From Cytophagales bacterium (GTDB lineage: Bacteria; Bacteroidota; Bacteroidia; Cytophagales; Cyclobacteriaceae), in contig JAJCYK010000280.1 of NCBI GenBank assembly GCA_029262935.1, positions 1 through 19,677 on the forward strand: a stretch of 19,677 nucleotides of DNA, given 5' to 3'. Numbering within the stretch: position 1 is the first letter of the stretch; every line of letters starts with the position of its first letter. The translations under genes and the position numbers were made by a program. Shown piece by piece: positions 15,501 to 19,677 of this stretch. A model generated the notes under the pieces. The model was given only the letters and a program-made list of their open reading frames with translations. It did not search any database and had not been told where the DNA came from.

Positions 15501-18095
15501 GGTTGCACTGATTGCTCCCGCTATTGCTACCCCATCCCTAAGCCATCTAAACGTAGAGACGCCCTCCAGATCACCATCGGCATCGTCATATGAATAACTC
15601 CCTGTAAGTACCTGCCCTACTTCAGTGGTCCCGGAAATCAATAAACCTGTTGCGATAGGTGCCGTGTTTGCTGGAAGTACAGGCCCGATAGAAGTGCTTT
15701 GCACAGCTGTTCCTACAAGTACGCCTGTGGTAGCCACCGGGGTGACTTCAAATACCATTAAAGCTCCTTCATCGTCTACTATTTGAGTATACGTGATACT
15801 AGTGGCTCCTACAATCGCAGCACCGTCTCGTAACCAACGGAATGTTGATAGTCCCTCTAAATCTCCATCTGCATCAGCATAAACATAACTTCCTGTTAGC
15901 AGTTGGCCAACTTCAGGAATACCACTGATGTTTATAGTATTTGCGGTAGGAGCGGTATTGGCAGGTAAAATTGGTCCTACTGAAGTGCTTAATACCGCGG
16001 TACCAACCAGTACTCCAGTCTGTGCCACAGGGGTTACTTCGAAAATGATGTTTGTCCCTTCGTCGGATACCGTCAACGTATAGGTTTGGAAGGTAGCTCC
16101 TGCTATTTCTGCACCATCCCTAAGCCAACGAAATGTGGTGACTCCTTCAAGGTCACCTTCGCTATCGTCGTAAGTATAGTTTCCGGTAAGGGTTTGACCT
16201 ACCTCCAGGGTTCCGCCAATAGTGACGGCGGTGGCACTAGGTATGGTGTTGGCCGCACCTATGGGACCAACGCCAGGGCTTTCAACCACGGTTCCTATTA
16301 GTACACCGGTGAGGGCTACTGGAGTCACTTCAAAAGTAATTACAGTCGCTTCATCGTCAATGATTAAAGTGTAGGTGACAGTAGTCGCTCCGGCGATAGC
16401 AACCCCATCCCGCAACCAACGGAAGGTAGAAGTACCTTCTAAATCCCCATCTAAGTCAGCATAGGTATAACTTCCTGTTAGTACTTGTCCCACTTCGGTG
16501 GTCCCGGAAATGGACACGTTTGTAACTAATGGGCCGGTATTAGCAGGTAGCACAGGGCCTACTGCTGGGCTTTGGATCGCAAGGCCAGTTACAACTCCGG
16601 TGAGGGCTACTGGAGTCACTTCAAAAATAATATTTGTCCCATTATCAATACTTGCTAAAGTATAGTTCAAAGCGGTCGCACCTCCTATGGCTACGTCATC
16701 GCGCAACCAACGGAAGGTAGACGTGCCTTCTAAATCTCCATCTGCATCAGCATAAACATAACTGCCGGTGAGGATTTGCCCCACTTCTATCGTTCCAGTA
16801 ATGGCCACAGTGCTCGCCGTAGGAGCCGTATTGGCCGCAAGGATCGGTCCGACGCCAGGGCTTACTACAGCAATGCCCGTAAGCACACCGGTTAAGGCCA
16901 CTGGGGTCACTTCAAACGTGATGATGGCATCTTGATCGTCTATCAGCAAGGTGTAAGTAGTCCCAGTAGCTCCCACTATGGCTACATCATCGCGCAACCA
17001 ACGGAAAGTAGACGTGCCTTCTAAATCTCCATCGGCATCAGCATAAACATAACTGCCGGTGAGGATTTGCCCCACTTCGATCGTACCAGTAATGGCCACA
17101 GTGCTCGCAGTAGGAGCCGTATTCGCCGCAACGATCGGTCCGACACCAGAGCTTACCACAGCAGTACCGGTAACCACACCGGTTAAGGCCACTGGGGTCA
17201 CTTCAAACGTGATGATGGCATCTTGATCGTCTATGAGCAAGGTATAAGTAGTCCCAGTAGCTCCCACTATGGCTACATCATCGCGCAACCAACGGAAGGT
17301 AGAAGTACCTTCTAAATCTCCATCTGCATCAGCATAAACATAACTTCCGGTGAGGATTTGGCCCACTTCTATCGTTCCAGTAATGGCCACAGTGCTCGCT
17401 GTAGGAGCATCGTTAGTTATAGTTACAGTAATGGAAGAGGTAACGGTTATTAAGCTGGCATCAGTTACCGCGGCGTCAATGATGTGGGTTCCCACCGACA
17501 ACGTAGAAATGGTAACTAGAGCTCCCACTCCAAAATCTCCATCAATACTGGAGGTCCAAGTAATTTGATCAGTAAGGTCGCCATCTTCATCATCAGTAGC
17601 GGTACCGCTAAAATCAATTGATACGCCCTCACCAAAACTTGAAGCGTCTGCTGGGCCTAGTATAGTAACTTCCGGAGGAGTATCATTATCTTCTATTGTT
17701 ATGGTATGGATGGTATTCGTTCCTAAAGAGCCGCTACTAGGAACACCAAGAGTAATTATTACAGTCTCGTCTGCCTCTGTGTCAGTATCGTCTATTACGG
17801 TTACCGTAATGTCTCCGGAGGTAGCGCCTGCAATGATATTCAGTGGAGTAGTGGTAATGGTATAGTCATCTGTTGCACCTTCAATAGCGGTGCCAGTTAA
17901 GGTAAATGGAACTGTTACATCAACGGCCGCGGCGGCATCGAACTGCACCGTTACTGTAAACGTCCCTACAGCTTCAACATCAGATTGGGAAGTAGTTGTA
18001 AAGTCCACCACTTGCCCGTAGCTTGTAATACTGAGTAATCCAGCAATAAATATCAAGCCTATTTTTAGAAATTTTATGCTATCACTTGGGAACAT
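12309..18095 (-). CDS. Giant T9SS surface protein with Calx-beta and 12 Ig-like repeats
   Basis: 1928 aa, a predicted cell-surface or adhesin-like protein. Order: signal peptide (1-27, Gln28 at +1), Calx-beta domain (about 28-143, ending DNDTPPEV), one Ig/cadherin-like domain (about 144-229), and 12 tandem Ig-like repeats of exactly 97 aa (230-1393). A 445-aa region (1394-1838) containing the GWNLIGNPY motif common in Bacteroidota secreted proteins follows, then a type A T9SS sorting domain (about 1839-1928: YPNPF, LAVYDLRGRRIK, NGVYLLRM). The sorting domain predicts export across the outer membrane and attachment or release. Most repeats carry DxDGDLEG, which could bind Ca2+. The start is the ATG at 18095: it is 4 bases after the upstream stop and directly precedes the signal peptide. 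An in-frame extension to 18155 would overlap the upstream gene and spoil the leader. Confidence 0.9.
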   Translation of the reverse strand: MFPSDSIKFLKIGLIFIAGLLSITSYGQVVDFTTTSQSDVEAVGTFTVTVQFDAAAAVDVTVPFTLTGTAIEGATDDYTITTTPLNIIAGATSGDITVTVIDDTDTEADETVIITLGVPSSGSLGTNTIHTITIEDNDTPPEVTILGPADASSFGEGVSIDFSGTATDDEDGDLTDQITWTSSIDGDFGVGALVTISTLSVGTHIIDAAVTDASLITVTSSITVTITNDAPTASTVAITGTIEVGQILTGSYVYADADGDLEGTSTFRWLRDDVAIVGATGTTYTLLIDDQDAIITFEVTPVALTGVVTGTAVVSSGVGPIVAANTAPTASTVAITGTIEVGQILTGSYVYADADGDLEGTSTFRWLRDDVAIVGATGTTYTLLIDDQDAIITFEVTPVALTGVLTGIAVVSPGVGPILAANTAPTASTVAITGTIEVGQILTGSYVYADADGDLEGTSTFRWLRDDVAIGGATALNYTLASIDNGTNIIFEVTPVALTGVVTGLAIQSPAVGPVLPANTGPLVTNVSISGTTEVGQVLTGSYTYADLDGDLEGTSTFRWLRDGVAIAGATTVTYTLIIDDEATVITFEVTPVALTGVLIGTVVESPGVGPIGAANTIPSATAVTIGGTLEVGQTLTGNYTYDDSEGDLEGVTTFRWLRDGAEIAGATFQTYTLTVSDEGTNIIFEVTPVAQTGVLVGTAVLSTSVGPILPANTAPTANTINISGIPEVGQLLTGSYVYADADGDLEGLSTFRWLRDGAAIVGATSITYTQIVDDEGALMVFEVTPVATTGVLVGTAVQSTSIGPVLPANTAPIATGLLISGTTEVGQVLTGSYSYDDADGDLEGVSTFRWLRDGVAIAGAISATYTLMIADQNAIVTFEVTPVAVSGVLNGTAVESSGVGPIGAANSVPNATAVIIDGIPEDGQLLTGSYTFTDPDGDLEGTTTFRWLRDGAAIVGATNQTYLLLLADVGTNVAFEVTPVALTGATTGSPVQSAEVGPILLSNDPPVATDLSISGSPEVGEVLTGNYTYSDVDGDLEGASTFRWLRDGIPIGSATAQTYTLQLEDEASNISFEVLPVALSGDSPGSPSQSSAVGPVLPANTPPVANSVEITGTTEVGFTLTGSYVYSDSDGDLEGTTTFRWLREGASITGATGLTYTLQSADQGTTIVLEVTPIAISGVSPGNPALSAAIGPIGAANTIPSATDVSISGSPEVGQVLTGIYTFNDADSDPEGVSTYRWLRDNTAIPGETALTYTISVLDLGATLIFEVVPIATSGASMGSAVQSAPIGPVVAANSVPIATSISVAGTSEVGQQLNGIYTYVDADMDPEGNSTYRWLRDGVAIVGATDQSYRLTVDDLGTSIIFEVTPAALTGVSPGRPVQSASIGPIRDPDIEPISITASALPRLHIANSGSVTYSVEIGGDLAVERVLFIFKSLTAPKDGWVTRDLTSTSNNFAITVTEEVFDEMGFEYEFIANDAAGNSANLLGVTYIQYPDTGLDFESLVFGEDVNSYNLVSVPLDLDQSSIVNTFEDDLGSYDQTNWRLFSHSGTGVIEYQSGLTNINRGQGYWLIVKDPTDVDTGTGTTELLNDADYEYSLVPGWNLIGNPYTFNLSWTDVLGSNPIIEGVDNQLTTYERGYRESDVLNTLGGAFVFSEQLATLVVPLEKDPAIQGGRTHAVNGPSTMEDGEWVVSFELRADSFSNNLGGFGMRYAAQNSKDIFDRIRPPRFIKYLDLSFKHSEYFAPNFSRDIVPVVGNQTWDFTVDSNIDHPTIDLNWGGVMDIPLNQEMWLYHKDLERVIDMRSVTGYSFDNSGVNTFQVIYGSPSYLEEQLIPLNVSLSAVYPNPFFDILQVEYSVPDLEASKDVNLAVYDLRGRRIKVLVQGRQNAGFYKVQWDGTNSSGNAVSNGVYLLRMEVFGQKSIYQRVVKQ
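13917..17408 (-). repeat. Twelve tandem 291-bp coding repeats (97-aa Ig-like units)
   Basis: The units run without indels. R1 is 17408-17118, R2 17117-16827, R3 16826-16536, R4 16535-16245, R5 16244-15954, R6 15953-15663, R7 15662-15372, R8 15371-15081, R9 15080-14790, R10 14789-14499, R11 14498-14208 and R12 14207-13917. The consensus skeleton is: EVGQ-LTGSYxYxDxDGDLEG, S/T-TFRWLRDG, I-x-GAT, TYTL, FEVTPVALTG, and VGPI-AANT at the unit end. R1-R3 are near-identical. R11 and R12 are the most diverged (DPEG and TYRW in place of DLEG and TFRW). Confidence 0.95.
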
Positions 18096-18099
18096 TCGA

Positions 18100-18837
18100 T
18101 TAGTCTGGAGTGTCTGGAGGAGCTGGAAGTACTCTTGGTCCGCTAGAACCGCCACTTTCAGTTAATAATATCACCACTGGTACCGCTACGGCCAGGGGAA
18201 TAAACTTAACAAATAATGGTATTTTCCTATTTATAGAAAAATACCCACCTTGATCAAATTGCGTAGAAGATGTACTGCTAATCTTTACAGTATACCCTTG
18301 GCCGGGTTTGGTGTCAATAGGAATATTCCATAAGTACTCACCATCATTTTGTGTTCTGACGATGGTGCTTACTTTTCTATCATCCCGAAACAATTCTACA
18401 TCAACATATTCACTAGAATTGCTCCCAAGCCAGGTAATACTTTGTGGCGTGCCTCTCCTAATTGACCCTTCTGTTGGATAACTAACCTTTAAAGGCGAAA
18501 AGGTAAGTAGTGCCCTTACCTCAAAAGTGAGATCCCCATCAAAAGCCACTAATTCTTGACTAATATCCCAATCAATGGATTTATTTTTACCTGGCAGAAT
18601 ACCTTCTCCAACGTCTCCATTTACATAGAGTAGCGGCAATTCGTAGTTATTCGCAGAACTAAAAAGGTAGACCGTGAAGATCTGTCCAGGTAATTCTTCT
18701 AGTAAGTCATAAGTAATCCTTACCAGTTGGTCATCGATTTGACTTGCACCAATGCTGGTCACCTGCTGGGCATAGGTATCCACAGATACGGCCATTAGAA
18801 TCCCTATAAATATCTTTCTGAGTATATACTTCCCCAT
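18100..18837 (-). CDS. Exported membrane-anchored protein with Kre9/KNH-like domain
   Basis: 245 aa. The signal peptide (1-23, cut TYA|QQ) is followed by a conserved-looking beta domain (25-111: VTSIGASQIDDQLVRITYDL, NGDVGEGILPGKNKSIDWD, FDGDLTFEVRA). A second domain (112-203) resembles the Kre9/KNH or Ser-Thr-rich Ig-like family: P-x-EGSIRRGTPQSITWLGS, VDVELFRDD, GEYLWNIP, GYTVKISS, FSI. A hydrophobic segment (about 206-226) then leads to a short Gly/Ser/Pro tail. The N-terminal domain type is not one I can name. It is first in the four-gene run, 4 bases upstream of the giant T9SS protein, behind a candidate promoter. It may anchor or assist that protein at the membrane, which is inference from position. 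Confidence 0.78.
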   Translation of the reverse strand: MGKYILRKIFIGILMAVSVDTYAQQVTSIGASQIDDQLVRITYDLLEELPGQIFTVYLFSSANNYELPLLYVNGDVGEGILPGKNKSIDWDISQELVAFDGDLTFEVRALLTFSPLKVSYPTEGSIRRGTPQSITWLGSNSSEYVDVELFRDDRKVSTIVRTQNDGEYLWNIPIDTKPGQGYTVKISSTSSTQFDQGGYFSINRKIPLFVKFIPLAVAVPVVILLTESGGSSGPRVLPAPPDTPD

Positions 18838-18862
18838 TTGTGTCTATATAACAAATTGGACA

Positions 18863-18894
18863 CACAAGTTACTTATTTGCGCCGTATATACAAA
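18863..18894 (-). promoter_or_regulatory. Candidate promoter of the four-gene exported cluster
   Basis: On the minus strand TTTG (18894-18891) is followed after exactly 19 bases by TAACTTGTG (18871-18863), an imperfect match to the Bacteroidota TTTG-N19-TAnnTTTG arrangement, 26 bases before the ATG at 18837. The sequence upstream (18895-18930) is strongly AT-rich. The -7 element deviates from consensus, so this is tentative. Confidence 0.42.
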
Positions 18895-18980
18895 AAATAT
18901 AATTATATATTTAAAAAGTACTATCCAATCAATTAGAAGTACCAATCCCTGCGGATGCTGTTAATTCTGAAAATTCTATG

Positions 18981-19008
18981 AAAAAAGGCCTATTTCTCTT
19001 CCTTAGGC
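18981..19008 (-). terminator. Weak possible terminator overlapping the clpC stop
   Basis: On the minus strand GCCTA (19008-19004) can pair with TAGGC (18992-18988) across an 11-base loop, followed by a six-T run (18986-18981). The stem is only 5 bp and overlaps the last clpC codons, so efficiency is doubtful. Without it clpC could read into the downstream cluster. Confidence 0.35.
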
Positions 19009-19677
19009 ACTTTCTTTTTGCGGATTTTGATCTTGAGCTCTTCCCCTTTGCCGTTGTAGTCGGCTACGATGACATCGCCTTCGTTAACTTCGCCTTTGAG
19101 AATCTCTTCGGCAACAACGTCTTCCAAGTACTTTTGAATCGCTCGATTTAAGGGACGTGCTCCGTATTGGGGATCAAACCCTTTATCAGCTAGGAAGTCC
19201 TTGGCTTTAGGAGTAAGCTCTACTTGATAACCCAAGTCGGTAATTCGGCTAAATAGTTTACCTAAGGTAATATCAATGATTTTATGAATGTCTTCTCGTT
19301 TCAGTGAATTAAAGACGATCACATCATCCAATCTATTAAGGAACTCCGGGCTGAAGGTTTTCTTCAAAGCTTTTTGGATGGTTGATCTCATAACATCATC
19401 CATATTTTCATCCTTAGCATTGGTAGAGAAACCAATGCCTGCACCGAAGTCTTTGAGATCACGGGCGCCAATGTTGGAAGTCATAATGATAATAGTATTT
19501 CTAAAATCTACTTTACGACCCAGTCCATCTGTTAAGATGCCCTCATCCATCACTTGCAGCAATATGTTGAAAACATCTGGATGTGCCTTTTCAATTTCAT
19601 CCAATAGCACCACGCTATAAGGTTTCCGTCTTACTTTCTCAGTAAGCTGACCACCTTCTTCATATCCAACATAACCG
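18990..19677 (-). CDS. clpC: ATP-dependent Clp protease ATP-binding subunit ClpC (3' part)
   Basis: C-terminal part of a Hsp100/Clp AAA+ unfoldase; the 5' part lies beyond the window edge, with the frame open to 19677. From the edge the chain reads GYVGYEEGGQLTEKVRRKPYSVV (pore-loop region), then Walker B LLDE, sensor 1 TSN (in IIIMTSNIGARDL), the arginine-finger region FSPEFLNRLDDVIVF, and sensor 2 YGARPLNRAIQKYLEDVVAEEIL. It ends in a lysine-rich tail (KIRKKKVPKEEK). GGQLTEKVRRKPYSV and the AEEIL end favour ClpC over ClpB, in which the corresponding stretch is usually GGYLTEAVRRRPYSV. ClpC feeds unfolded substrates to ClpP in the cytosol. The missing N-terminal half prevents checking of the first AAA domain and the ClpP-docking loop. 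Confidence 0.92.
   Translation of the reverse strand, partial: GYVGYEEGGQLTEKVRRKPYSVVLLDEIEKAHPDVFNILLQVMDEGILTDGLGRKVDFRNTIIIMTSNIGARDLKDFGAGIGFSTNAKDENMDDVMRSTIQKALKKTFSPEFLNRLDDVIVFNSLKREDIHKIIDITLGKLFSRITDLGYQVELTPKAKDFLADKGFDPQYGARPLNRAIQKYLEDVVAEEILKGEVNEGDVIVADYNGKGEELKIKIRKKKVPKEEK

Noticed and set aside
13917..17408. Regular direct repeats that could suggest a CRISPR or satellite array
   Set aside because: The 291-bp period is an exact multiple of three, the repeats are coding Ig-like units in one open frame, and there are no short repeat-spacer units.
18096..18155. Extended N-terminus of the giant protein starting at 18155
   Set aside because: It would overlap the upstream gene by 56 bases and put 20 polar residues ahead of a good signal peptide; the ATG at 18095 lies 4 bases after the upstream stop.
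18990..19677. ClpB instead of ClpC
   Set aside because: GGQLTEKVRRKPYSV and the C-terminal AEEIL arrangement fit ClpC; the N-terminal half that would settle it fully is outside the window.

Overview
The window looks like a chromosomal stretch of a marine-type Bacteroidota, probably Cytophagales-like. The evidence is a type IX secretion (T9SS) C-terminal sorting domain, signal peptides whose predicted cleavage leaves Gln at +1, promoter-like TAnnTTTG elements without strong Shine-Dalgarno sites, and Bacteroidota-style HtpG, ClpC and class A PBP sequences. The taxon is inferred from these traits, not from a marker gene. I saw no rRNA, tRNA, IS element, integrase or CRISPR array. No gap between genes exceeds 300 bases; the largest are about 150-185 bp.

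Left part (1-5357), housekeeping. htpG runs rightward and meets, with zero gap, a leftward two-gene unit: mtnA (5-methylthioribose-1-phosphate isomerase) overlapping a class II aldolase/MtnB-type gene by ATGA. Upstream of that pair, behind a clear hairpin terminator, is leftward lpdA (dihydrolipoyl dehydrogenase). A 184-bp divergent spacer holds candidate promoters for lpdA and for fabG.

Middle (5358-10638), rightward envelope genes. fabG (3-ketoacyl-ACP reductase) is followed at about 70-bp spacings by a three-TM protein with an intact von Willebrand A metal site, and then by a bifunctional class A penicillin-binding protein. Their stop meets the stop of the next, oppositely oriented cluster.

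Right part (10635-18894), the most unusual region. It is a leftward run of four genes, all with signal peptides, reading as one operon behind one Bacteroidota-like promoter: (1) a 245-aa protein with a Kre9/KNH-like domain and a C-terminal membrane segment; (2) a 1928-aa T9SS surface protein with a Calx-beta domain, one Ig-like domain and 12 exact-length tandem Ig-like repeats of 97 aa; (3) a caspase-fold protein (peptidase C14) whose catalytic His and Cys are replaced by Tyr240 and Val292, i.e. a predicted pseudocaspase; (4) a small 8-strand-like outer-membrane barrel. I propose this as a cell-surface adhesion/display module with a non-catalytic caspase-fold partner; the grouping is visible, the function is inferred. 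The window ends in the 3' part of clpC (AAA+ unfoldase), also leftward.
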